DNA from: Terriglobus sp.
GTDB lineage: Bacteria; Acidobacteriota; Terriglobia; Terriglobales; Acidobacteriaceae
NCBI GenBank assembly: GCA_023265355.1
Contig: JAHFTZ010000081.1
Span: forward strand, 1 to 8,129
DNA: 8,129 bases
Direction: 5' to 3'
Made by a program: the position numbers and the translations under genes. The number at the start of each line of letters is the position of its first letter. The first letter of the stretch is position 1. Under the pieces are notes generated by a model that was not told where the DNA came from, made no database searches, and saw only the letters and a list, made by a program, of their open reading frames with translations. Below are positions 1 through 6,395 of this stretch, in pieces.

Positions 1-1631
1 ATCACCACCTTGGTGCGGTCGCCATAGCCCTCGGCCAGAAGATGCTCTGTCACGTCCACAAAGTCAGTAAACGTAGTGCGCTTCACCATCATCTTGCCCG
101 CGTCATGCCAGGCATCGCCTAGATCGCCTCCACCGCGAATATGCGCGTACGCCATCACAAATCCGCGGTCCAGCAGAGACAGACGGTTCGTCCCGAATCC
201 TACCGGCAGGGGATATCCGTACGAGCCGTACCCGTAGATATAAAGGGGGTTGGTCCCATCCTTGTGAAAGCTATCGCGCCGATACACCAGCGAAACAGGC
301 ACCTTCACGCCATCCTTCGCCACGGCCCACACCCGCTCCGCAGCATACAGCGTCCGGTCGAAACCGCCCGGAACCTCCTGTTGCTTCAGCAGCGTGCTCG
401 CTCCCGTCTTCACGTCGTACTCAAAGACCGAAGCAGGAGAAACCAGGGACTGGTAGCTGTAGCGAAAGCTCGGCGTATCGAAGATGCGATTAGCGTGCAG
501 GCCCGCCGAATAACTCGGCTCTGGAAACGTCACCTCGCGCGCCTTGCTCGAAAGTTTTGCTCCCTCAAAATCAAAGATCCGCAGCTTGTCCAGGCCTTCA
601 ATCTTCTCCGTACTCACCGCGAAGCTTTGGAAAACATTAAAGTCGTCCAGCACGACATCCTCGCGATGCGGCAGCAACTCGGTCCAGTGCTCGCGCCCCG
701 GAGCGTCGATCGTCGCTGTAACCACGCGAAAGTTCTTGCCCGTATCGTTCACGCGCAGATAGAAGACACCATCCCGGTGATCGACCGTGTACTCCTGGTC
801 GGCCACACGCGCCGCCAGCAGGACGAACTCTCCTTCAGGATCGTCGCTGCGGAGAAAATGTGCCTCGGAGGTCGTATGACTTCCCGCTTCCAGCAACAGG
901 TACTTGCGGTCACGTGTTCTGCCTACGCCCAGGTTGAAGCGCTCATCCGCCTCTTCGTACACCAACACATCTTCGCTCTGCGGCCGTCCCACGCGGTGGC
1001 GATAAAGCCTGTACTGCCGCTTCGTCTGCTCATCTTCGACCGTATAGAAGAGAAAGACCCCGTCGGCAGACCATGTCACCGATCCCACCCGTTTGGCTGT
1101 ATCGGGCAGCGTCTCGCCCGTATTCAGGTTCTTCAGATGCAGGTCATACTGCCGGAATCCCGTCGTGTCCGTCGTATACGCCAGCAGGCGCGCATCCGGG
1201 CTCATCGTAAATGCACCGAGAGACATAAAAGCCTTACCCTCGGCCAGCGCATTGACGTCCAGAAGCACCTCTTCCGGAGCGAGTTCATCCATGCGCAGTG
1301 GTGCGTCCGTCGCGGCGGCTCTGCGGCAGTGAACGCCATACTGCTTTCCGGCGATGGTATGCGTGTAGTAAAACCACTCACCATCCGGCACGGGCAGGCT
1401 GGTGTCCGTTTCTTTGATATGGGACAGCATCTCCGTGTAGAGCTTCTCCTGCAGAGGCGCCGTCCGCTCAAGGTACGCCGCTGTGTAAGCGTTCTCCGCT
1501 TCGAGATACGCGATCACGTCGGGAGATTCCTTTTCGCGCAACCAGAAGTAATCGTCTTCCAGGATCTGCCCGTGTACAGGCGTAGGATGAGGTTCGCGGC
1601 GCGCTACTGGTGCTACTATCTTGAACTCCAT
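1..1631 (-). CDS. Oligopeptidase B-like S9A serine peptidase (C-terminus off the left edge)
   Basis: The minus-strand frame reads open for 543 codons from an ATG at 1631 to the window edge. Family knowledge: oligopeptidase B is a cytosolic prolyl-oligopeptidase relative that cleaves short peptides after Arg/Lys, with an N-terminal beta-propeller gating an alpha/beta hydrolase domain. Seen: the N-terminal DDYFWLR block (residues 26-32), propeller motifs such as LLDVNALAEG and SPDARLLAY, then hydrolase-domain blocks YGYGSYG (466-472) and HIRGGGD (497-503), followed by WHDAGK. The frame is cut about where the GGSAGG nucleophile motif should follow, so the catalytic Ser, Asp and His cannot be checked. 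About 690-700 residues would be normal, so roughly 150 are missing. There is no signal peptide. GGAG at 1637-1640 sits 5 nt before the ATG and supports this start. It is divergent from the DUF4142 gene. A prolyl oligopeptidase proper is the alternative, but the motifs favour oligopeptidase B. Confidence 0.9.
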   Translation of the reverse strand, partial: MEFKIVAPVARREPHPTPVHGQILEDDYFWLREKESPDVIAYLEAENAYTAAYLERTAPLQEKLYTEMLSHIKETDTSLPVPDGEWFYYTHTIAGKQYGVHCRRAAATDAPLRMDELAPEEVLLDVNALAEGKAFMSLGAFTMSPDARLLAYTTDTTGFRQYDLHLKNLNTGETLPDTAKRVGSVTWSADGVFLFYTVEDEQTKRQYRLYRHRVGRPQSEDVLVYEEADERFNLGVGRTRDRKYLLLEAGSHTTSEAHFLRSDDPEGEFVLLAARVADQEYTVDHRDGVFYLRVNDTGKNFRVVTATIDAPGREHWTELLPHREDVVLDDFNVFQSFAVSTEKIEGLDKLRIFDFEGAKLSSKAREVTFPEPSYSAGLHANRIFDTPSFRYSYQSLVSPASVFEYDVKTGASTLLKQQEVPGGFDRTLYAAERVWAVAKDGVKVPVSLVYRRDSFHKDGTNPLYIYGYGSYGYPLPVGFGTNRLSLLDRGFVMAYAHIRGGGDLGDAWHDAGKMMVKRTTFTDFVDVTEHLLAEGYGDRTKVV

Positions 1632-1758
1632 GCATTCTCCATCGCCGAAAGATTCCCAGCGTCCATAACAGAATACAAGTCACGCGCTGCACCACATGCT
1701 GAGCAACCCTTGCAACCTCTAACTACCCTAACTACAGGCAGGACATTTGGAGAACGAA

Positions 1759-2409
1759 ATGAACATGCACCGGAAGATTCTTACAGGTTGCGTTCTGATT
1801 GCAGGGATCGTCGCGACGGCGGCCACGGCACAGTCGAACATCCAGAACAACATGCCTCAGCAGCCGACGTGGTCCACCACGCAGCAACAGGCTCCCGGCC
1901 CGGGCCAGCAGGCCGCCGGGTCGATCACCGAGCCATCGGCTCCAGGTACGGTGGCCAATCAGGCGCGGGACAAGATGTTTCTTCGCAAAGCCATCGAGGG
2001 CGGAATGACCGAGGTCCAGTTCTCCCAGGTGGCCCAGCAGAAAGCTACTTCTGCCGATGTGAAGAAGTTTGCCGACCGCATGGTCCGTGATCACACCCTG
2101 CTCCTGCAGAAGTTGGAACCCTTTGCCGAGCAGTACGGTATCACCCCGCCGAAGACGCTCAATAAGGAGCATATGGCGGAGCTCGACAAGCTCAACTCGC
2201 TCTCGGGGGACGACTTTGAAAAGGAATACATCACCGTCATGTCGATGGCGCACCACAAAGACCTGAAGGACTTCGAACTCGAACAACGTGCCACCGACAA
2301 CAACGATCTCAAGGCCAACCTGGACGAGGCTACCAAGGTCATCGCCCGCCACACGGGCCACATCGACCTCATTGCCAAGGCCCACTCCATACCTACGCCC
2401 TCGGTGTAA
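1759..2409 (+). CDS. Secreted DUF4142 family protein
   Basis: Encodes 216 residues. The N-terminus (about 1-24: MNMHRK, then a hydrophobic run ending ATAATA-Q) is a Sec signal peptide, so export to the periplasm or beyond is expected. Residues about 25-68 are a low-complexity Gln/Pro/Ser/Thr/Gly linker. Residues about 70-212 form the DUF4142 domain (ferritin-like four-helix fold), recognisable from DKMFLRKAIEGGMTEVQ, the ADRMVRDHT block near 105-113, FEKEYI and MSMAHHKDL near 153-169, and RHTGHI near 197-202. The biochemical role of the family is not established; several His and Glu residues are suggestive but a bound metal is not shown. An in-frame TTG at 1747 exists, but GGAG at 1749-1752 lies 6 nt before the ATG at 1759 and fixes the start there. 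The gene appears monocistronic, ending in a strong hairpin terminator. Confidence 0.85.
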   Translation: MNMHRKILTGCVLIAGIVATAATAQSNIQNNMPQQPTWSTTQQQAPGPGQQAAGSITEPSAPGTVANQARDKMFLRKAIEGGMTEVQFSQVAQQKATSADVKKFADRMVRDHTLLLQKLEPFAEQYGITPPKTLNKEHMAELDKLNSLSGDDFEKEYITVMSMAHHKDLKDFELEQRATDNNDLKANLDEATKVIARHTGHIDLIAKAHSIPTPSV

Positions 2410-2424
2410 GCGTTCATCCGGCAA

Positions 2425-2464
2425 ACAGAGCAAGCGGGCCATCGAGCCCGCTTGCTCTGTTTTT
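2425..2464 (+). terminator. Rho-independent terminator of the DUF4142 gene
   Basis: A perfect 15-bp inverted repeat (2425-2439 pairing with 2446-2460) encloses a 6-nt loop (CATCGA) and runs into a T tract (2460-2464). It begins 16 nt after the DUF4142 stop codon. A-U pairs from AAA at 2423-2425 can lengthen the stem into the T run. It separates the DUF4142 gene from the TPM/LemA pair. Confidence 0.9.
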
Positions 2465-2499
2465 GGAACCGTTAGACCGAACGAAGCGTAGAATCGACG

Positions 2500-3357
2500 A
2501 TGATGTATGCTTTCCGCGCCCGTGTGGCCATGAAGTTCCTTCTCCTCGTAAGCTGCTTCCTCGCAGCATCAGGCTTCGCTTTTTCCGAGACTGTCGCCTC
2601 CATGCCCGCGCAGCCCATGGGCTACGTGACAGACAACGCCGGGATTCTCTCCGCCACGACCAAGAGCGACCTCGAATCCTACTGCTCCCAGCTTGAGCAG
2701 AAGGCCCACGCGCAGGTTTTCACGGCGATCCTCAAGACCATCGACAACGACGAGCCCATCTACCAGTTTGCCAACGAGCTTTTTGCCAAGTGGAAGGTCG
2801 GCACGAAGGGCACCAATCGTGGTGTTCTCATCGTCGTTTCCATGGACCATAAATATCGCTTCGAAGTCGGCTTTGGCCTTGAAGGCATCCTCAACGACGC
2901 CAAAGTCGGCGACATCGGTCGGGAGATGGTGCCGCTGCTCAAGCAGGCCCAGTACGACCAAGCCATCCAGACTGCGGTCCAGGGTGTTGGTTCCGTGATC
3001 GCGGCAGACGCCAACGTGACGATTACCTCACCAGTCCACCGCTACCATCGTCAAAACGTGCAGGCTCAGGATCCTGGTCCGCTTCCAGCAGGCATCCGCA
3101 TCTTCGGCATTCTCTTCGTGATCTTCATCCTCTTCCTCGTCTTTCGCCGTCGCGGCGGCGGAGGAGGCGGTCGGCCCGGCGGCGGTAGCGGAATCGGCGG
3201 ATTTCTTACCGGCATGATCCTCGGCAACCTGCTCGGCGGCGGAGGCCGTGGCGGCTTCGGTGGAGGCGGCGGCTTTGGCGGCGGAGGTGGAGATGACGGC
3301 TTCGGCGGCGGCGGTGGTGGGGAATCCGGCGGCGGCGGAGCGAGCGGCAACTGGTAG
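2500..3357 (+). CDS. TPM-domain (YgcG-type) exported membrane protein with glycine-rich tail
   Basis: Encodes 285 residues from the ATG at 2500. A hydrophobic signal sequence (about 11-29, MKFLLLVSCF...) precedes a TPM domain (about 42-170, starting at GYVTDNAGIL and including NRGVLIVVS, YRFEVGFGLEGIL and the QYDQAI block). A transmembrane helix follows (about 199-215), then RRR and a tail (219-283) made almost only of glycine with a few Phe, Arg and Asp. Topology by inference: TPM domain outside, Gly-rich tail in the cytoplasm. TPM proteins have been linked to photosystem II repair in plants and to acid-phosphatase activity in vitro; the bacterial role is unclear. The start is uncertain. No good ribosome site precedes 2500, 2503 or 2530, and TAGAAT at 2489-2494 resembles a -10 element, which would favour the ATG at 2530. 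Only 31 nt separate it from the LemA gene, so the two are probably co-transcribed. Confidence 0.87.
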   Translation: MMYAFRARVAMKFLLLVSCFLAASGFAFSETVASMPAQPMGYVTDNAGILSATTKSDLESYCSQLEQKAHAQVFTAILKTIDNDEPIYQFANELFAKWKVGTKGTNRGVLIVVSMDHKYRFEVGFGLEGILNDAKVGDIGREMVPLLKQAQYDQAIQTAVQGVGSVIAADANVTITSPVHRYHRQNVQAQDPGPLPAGIRIFGILFVIFILFLVFRRRGGGGGGRPGGGSGIGGFLTGMILGNLLGGGGRGGFGGGGGFGGGGGDDGFGGGGGGESGGGGASGNW

Positions 3358-3388
3358 CATCCAGAATTTTGGAATTGGAGGCGAAAAA

Positions 3389-4018
3389 ATGCCACAACAA
3401 GTGATCGAAGGCAGTACAAATGAAAAGCGAGGAACTATGAAAGGTCTTTGGATAGGTTTAGGTCTAGTTGCAGTTCTTCTCATCGGCGCGGTCTTCATTG
3501 GCGGAAGCTACGTCACTGCCAAAAACACCATGGTCCAGAAGGACCAGGCGGTCACCGCTTCTTTCTCTGAGATTGACGTCAACCTTCAGCGCCGTGCCGA
3601 CCTGATTCCCAATTTGGTCGCCACCGTGAAGGGCTATGCGAAGCAGGAACTCGCTGTCTTCACGGCCATCGCCAACGCGCGCGCAGGTCTTATGACGGCG
3701 AAGACCCCGGACGAGAAGCTCGCCGCAAACGATCGTCTCTCCGTCGCCCTCCTGCCCCTCACGCGTATGCAGGAGACATACCCGGATCTGAAGAGCAACG
3801 GCCAGTTCCTGCGTCTCGAAGATGAGCTGGCTGGCACAGAGAATCGCATCGCTGTCGCGCGTCGCGGATACAACAAGGCCATCGAAGACTACAACGTCTA
3901 CATCGGTCAGTTTCCGGCAAGCATCTGGGCCAACATGGCCGGTTACCACCCCCGCAGCGGCTACTACCAGGCCGATCCCGGAGCCAAGACTGCGCCGTCC
4001 GTCGACTTCAACAAATAA
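3389..4018 (+). CDS. lemA: LemA family protein
   Basis: Encodes 209 residues. A short cytoplasmic N-terminus and one transmembrane helix (about 19-40, WIGLGLVAVLLIGAVFIGG) lead into the alpha-helical LemA domain. Family hallmarks are present: NLQRRADLIPNLVATVKGYA (65-84), YPDLKSNGQFLRLEDEL (131-147), TENRIAVARRGYN (150-162) and YNVYIGQFPASIWA (168-181). The function of LemA in bacteria is not settled; it is often encoded beside TPM/YgcG-type proteins, as here, and the pair is thought to act at the envelope. GGAGG at 3377-3381, 7 nt before the ATG at 3389, supports that start. The internal ATG at 3437 (MKGLWIG, GAGGA only 3 nt upstream) would give a 193-residue protein closer to the usual family length. 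An open upstream extension over the TPM gene is out-of-frame read-through of glycine codons and is not part of the protein. Confidence 0.9.
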   Translation: MPQQVIEGSTNEKRGTMKGLWIGLGLVAVLLIGAVFIGGSYVTAKNTMVQKDQAVTASFSEIDVNLQRRADLIPNLVATVKGYAKQELAVFTAIANARAGLMTAKTPDEKLAANDRLSVALLPLTRMQETYPDLKSNGQFLRLEDELAGTENRIAVARRGYNKAIEDYNVYIGQFPASIWANMAGYHPRSGYYQADPGAKTAPSVDFNK

Positions 4019-4031
4019 ACCCCAAAAGGAA

Positions 4032-4064
4032 AAGGGCCGCCGCGATTGCTTCGCGGCGGCCCTT
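4032..4064. terminator. Hairpin terminator between convergent genes, probably bidirectional
   Basis: A perfect 13-bp GC-rich inverted repeat (4032-4044 with 4052-4064) has a 7-nt loop. On the plus strand it is followed by GGCTTTT after the LemA stop at 4018. On the minus strand it is followed by TTCCTTTT, 13 nt after the stop of the STAS gene (4078). One hairpin can therefore close both transcripts. Confidence 0.8.
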
Positions 4065-4077
4065 GGCTTTTAAGATC

Positions 4078-4425
4078 TTACTTCGTGAAAGAGGAGATGG
4101 CGCTTGCTTCGTCGTCCTTCACGTCGAACACGGTGTACAGCTTCGTGATCTGCAGAAGGTCCTGGACCTTCTTGGTCAGGTTCAGAAGCTTCAGCTCTCC
4201 GCCGGCGTTCTTCACGCTCGTGTAGGCGGTTACCAGTTCGCCCAGGCCGGAGCTATCCAGATAGCTCACATCGCCCAGGTTGAGCAGAATGCTCTTCTGG
4301 TCTTTGTTGATCAGGTCGCGGATAGCATCCCGCAGCGTAACGCTGCCTTCGCCCAGCGTAATGCGCCCGCTCAAATCAAGGACCGTGATCCCGTCTACCT
4401 GTCGCGTATTCACCTTCATGCTCAC
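4078..4425 (-). CDS. STAS-domain anti-sigma factor antagonist (RsbV/SpoIIAA-like)
   Basis: A single STAS domain fills the protein. Family role: in its unphosphorylated form it binds an RsbW-type kinase and releases that kinase's partner; phosphorylation of a serine in the D-S-[ST]-G-L-G loop switches it off. Seen: VLDLSGRITLGEGS near the start, LNLGDVSYLDSSGLGELV carrying the DSSGLG phosphorylation loop, then GGELKLLNLTKKVQDLLQITKL, the usual STAS ending. All are conserved, so it should be a switchable antagonist. Start: the frame opens at an ATG at 4434, but AGGAGG (4435-4440) touches that codon with no gap. The same site lies 9 nt before a GTG at 4425, which I prefer (115 residues). The ATG at 4419 (MKVNTRQ) is also possible. 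It lies 47-57 nt downstream of the kinase gene on the same strand and is probably co-transcribed with it. Confidence 0.88.
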   Translation of the reverse strand: MSMKVNTRQVDGITVLDLSGRITLGEGSVTLRDAIRDLINKDQKSILLNLGDVSYLDSSGLGELVTAYTSVKNAGGELKLLNLTKKVQDLLQITKLYTVFDVKDDEASAISSFTK

Positions 4426-4434
4426 TATCGTCAT

Positions 4435-4440
4435 CCTCCT
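4435..4440 (-). promoter_or_regulatory. Ribosome binding site that decides the STAS gene start
   Basis: A full AGGAGG consensus on the minus strand directly abuts the ATG at 4434, which is too close for normal initiation. Spacing is 9 nt to the GTG at 4425 and 15 nt to the ATG at 4419. The GTG is the best-placed start. Confidence 0.6.
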
Positions 4441-4481
4441 GGTTTTGTATCTAAAGTGTATTGGCGGTGTTTCTCGCCGCT

Positions 4482-4922
4482 CTAGTGATCTGCTTGTTCG
4501 GACACGCGACGCTTGGTCAGCGTCACTTCTGTTCCCGGGTCCAGCTTGCGGAAGTGTACGTCATCCATGAACGCCTTGACCAAAAAGATACCGCGTCCGC
4601 TTCCGCGAAGAATATTCTCCGGTGCAAGAGGGTCCGGAAGCGAATCAAGATCGACGCCCTGTCCGGAGTCGGAGACTACGATCTTCATCACGTCCTCCTC
4701 CATGGCAAACGAAACGTGAAATTTCTTGGTCTCGCTATAAGCGTTTCCGTGCATTACTGCGTTGATGGCACACTCGCGAACCGCCATGGCAATGTGAGGA
4801 ACCTCGTCCGGGTCGAAGCCGGCACGTTCCGCAAAATGCTCCGCCTCCTGCTCCACCTTGGACACGCTCTCCAGGGTCGAATCAAGGGTCATTTCGATGC
4901 GGCTTGTAATGGAATCGGCCAA
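4482..4922 (-). CDS. RsbW-like anti-sigma serine/threonine kinase (HATPase_c_2)
   Basis: A GHKL-fold ATPase of the partner-switching kinase type. Family role: it binds a partner (classically a sigma factor) and phosphorylates a STAS antagonist. Seen, numbering from the start at 4922 (146 residues): N box AVRECAINAVMHGN with Glu50 and Asn54, G1 box DSGQG (85-89), LPDPLAPENIL (95-105), and G2 box GSGRGI (107-112) followed by FLVKAFMDDVHF. All nucleotide-binding boxes are intact. The frame stays open up to a TTG at 5036, but that region has no homology I recognise. I prefer the TTG at 4922 because GGAG lies 4 nt upstream, the first beta strand (SRIEMTLDST) stays complete, and a promoter candidate maps just upstream. 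A GTG at 5000 and an ATG at 4892 are alternatives. No sigma factor gene is adjacent. The STAS antagonist gene follows directly. Confidence 0.85.
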   Translation of the reverse strand: MADSITSRIEMTLDSTLESVSKVEQEAEHFAERAGFDPDEVPHIAMAVRECAINAVMHGNAYSETKKFHVSFAMEEDVMKIVVSDSGQGVDLDSLPDPLAPENILRGSGRGIFLVKAFMDDVHFRKLDPGTEVTLTKRRVSEQADH

Positions 4923-4958
4923 TCGTCTCCACTTAGGCGTGTTTCTCTTGGTATTCGC

Positions 4959-4987
4959 AGTGTGCTTTGCGTCACGGCCAATGTCAA
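4959..4987 (-). promoter_or_regulatory. Candidate sigma70-type promoter of the kinase/STAS operon
   Basis: On the minus strand a perfect TTGACA (4982-4987) is followed, after 17 nt, by CACACT (4959-4964), which matches TATAAT at positions 2, 4 and 6. The expected transcript start near 4952 lies 30 nt before the TTG at 4922. If real, it rules out the longer reading frames starting at 5036 or 5000. The -10 element is weak. Confidence 0.4.
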
Positions 4988-5045
4988 GGAACCACTGCAC
5001 GAACTCGCCTCTTCCGGGCACACTGAGTAGACTCAAGGCAAGGGG

Positions 5046-6338
5046 GTGATAACAGACACGATGTCCAGACTCACCACCCTCGCTACCAGCCTCAGCGCCC
5101 TCATCGGCCGCCCCGTCGTCGCCGCCGACGGCCGTCGCCTGGGCTCTGTCCGGGAACTTCTTGTAGATCCGTCCGTCACAGGTAACTGTGTGGCTTACAT
5201 GGCTTTAGCTGCACCCGCCACGGTCACGGCGCACATGCTCCCGGTCGTCTCCGTTCTGGATGTTCTCCCTTCGCACAAAGAACCTCTCCGCTTAAGAAGT
5301 GGGGCTGGCAGCAGCGAACTCAACCTCCCCGAGCGCGTGGTTTTTCTCGAAAAAGATCTCCTCGACCAACAGATTATTGATGTCCACGGCCATAAAGTTG
5401 TTCGCGTCAATGACGTCGATCTGGTCTGGGAGGCAGCCCACGGGCAAGAGGACCTCTGGACCCTGCGGATCGCAGAGGTTGAAGTCGGAATCCGCGGTGC
5501 CGTGCGTCGGCTTCTGAAAGGCCTCCCCCGGTCAACGGTAGAAACCATCGCCCATCGCTTTCAGGCCCGTGTCATCCCCTGGGAGTTCGTCGATCTGATC
5601 GACCGCGACCCCTCGCGTCGTGTCCGCCTGAAGGTCGAGCAGGACCGCCTCTCCCACATGCACCCGTCAGACATCGCGGACATCCTCGAAGAACTTGGCC
5701 CCGCCGAGCGCGACGCAGTCTTTACCTCGCTGAACGAAGAGCTCGCCGCCGAAGCCCTGGAAGAGGTCGATCCCAAGCTGCAGAAGGCTCTCATCGAGAG
5801 CATGGACTCCGAACGCGCCGCAGGCATCGTCGAAGAGATGGATCCCGGTGCCGCCGCCGATTTGCTCTCCGAACTCTCGGACGAGCGCTCAGAGGCCATT
5901 CTCGGCGAGATGGACCCGGAAGAGCGCCAGGAAGTCGAAGAACTCCTCGAATTTCCCGAAGACTGGGCCGCAGGCCGCATGACCACCGACTTCGTCCAGG
6001 TCAGCGCCACCGCAGACGTCGCCACGGCCATCGAAGCTCTCCGCGCCTTTGAGGGAGATACGGAAAACGTCACCGAAATCTATCTTGTGGACGAACAAAA
6101 CCGCCTGAAGGGCATCGTCGCCTTGGCAAACATTCTTCTGGCCTCTTCGCATACGCCACTCGCCAATGTCGCCGACTCTCGCCTCGTCTCCTGCGCTCTC
6201 GACGCCAGCGGAAAGCAGGTCGCGGAATTATTCGACAAGTACAACCTGCGCTCGTTGCCAGTGCTTGAAGAAGATCATCAGATCGCGGGTGTCATCCACG
6301 CCGAACATGTCATCGCGCTCCTGCGTGCGGAGCGATAA
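5046..6338 (+). CDS. Soluble PRC-barrel / MgtE N-domain / CBS-pair protein
   Basis: Encodes 430 residues with no hydrophobic membrane segment. Domains in order: a PRC-barrel-like segment (about 15-75, IGRPVVAADGRRLGSVRELLVD), a second similar segment (about 103-128, KDLLDQQIIDVHGHKVVRVNDVDL), the MgtE N-terminal superhelix (about 205-305, opening MHPSDIADILEELGP, then repeated acidic short helices such as EEMDPGAAADLLSEL), and two CBS motifs (about 311-365 and 375-428). In true MgtE channels the N domain plus CBS pair binds Mg2+ and gates a C-terminal membrane pore; here that pore is absent. Inference: a cytosolic Mg2+ (or nucleotide) sensor acting on the transporter encoded 57 nt downstream. 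Start: GTG at 5046 with AAGG 7 nt upstream; the ATG at 5061 is the alternative (425 residues, AGGGGG 14 nt away). It is not itself expected to be a transporter despite likely automatic naming as MgtE. Confidence 0.85.
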   Translation: MITDTMSRLTTLATSLSALIGRPVVAADGRRLGSVRELLVDPSVTGNCVAYMALAAPATVTAHMLPVVSVLDVLPSHKEPLRLRSGAGSSELNLPERVVFLEKDLLDQQIIDVHGHKVVRVNDVDLVWEAAHGQEDLWTLRIAEVEVGIRGAVRRLLKGLPRSTVETIAHRFQARVIPWEFVDLIDRDPSRRVRLKVEQDRLSHMHPSDIADILEELGPAERDAVFTSLNEELAAEALEEVDPKLQKALIESMDSERAAGIVEEMDPGAAADLLSELSDERSEAILGEMDPEERQEVEELLEFPEDWAAGRMTTDFVQVSATADVATAIEALRAFEGDTENVTEIYLVDEQNRLKGIVALANILLASSHTPLANVADSRLVSCALDASGKQVAELFDKYNLRSLPVLEEDHQIAGVIHAEHVIALLRAER

Positions 6339-6380
6339 CGTGCGCGAAGATCTCCAGAGCAAATAACACCCAGCGTAGCA

Positions 6381-6387
6381 AGGAAGG
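6381..6387 (+). promoter_or_regulatory. Ribosome binding site supporting a TTG start
   Basis: AGGAAGG lies 8 nt before the TTG at 6396. The next in-frame ATG (codon 14) falls inside the first transmembrane helix, so this site and the TTG define the transporter start. Confidence 0.65.
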
Positions 6388-6395
6388 GAATTGGT

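Noticed and set aside
1719..1735. Short tandem repeat CTAACTAC twice upstream of the DUF4142 gene.
   Set aside because: Only two 8-nt copies, with no clear promoter geometry around them; could be chance.
1759..1830. Possible lipobox LTGC in the DUF4142 signal sequence.
   Set aside because: The Cys is at residue 11, before the hydrophobic core rather than after it; an ordinary signal peptidase I site at ATAATA-Q fits better.
141..2090. A 649-codon open frame on the plus strand.
   Set aside because: It lies antisense to the oligopeptidase B frame, has an Arg/His/Gln-rich composition with no family resemblance, and runs out of frame through the start of the DUF4142 gene. It is a GC-rich antisense shadow.
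2530..2590. Possible lipobox LVSC in the TPM protein signal sequence.
   Set aside because: The hydrophobic core continues after the Cys (FLAASGFAF), so a lipoprotein cleavage there is unlikely, though not excluded for the longer start.
3248..3388. Upstream extension of the LemA frame over the TPM glycine tail.
   Set aside because: It is the Gly codon tract read in another frame (Ala/Glu-rich). The GGAGG-supported ATG at 3389 starts the protein.
4893..5060. Search for a magnesium (M-box) riboswitch ahead of the MgtE-N/transporter operon.
   Set aside because: No long structured leader is visible; the space before the start is short and overlaps the opposite gene's control region.
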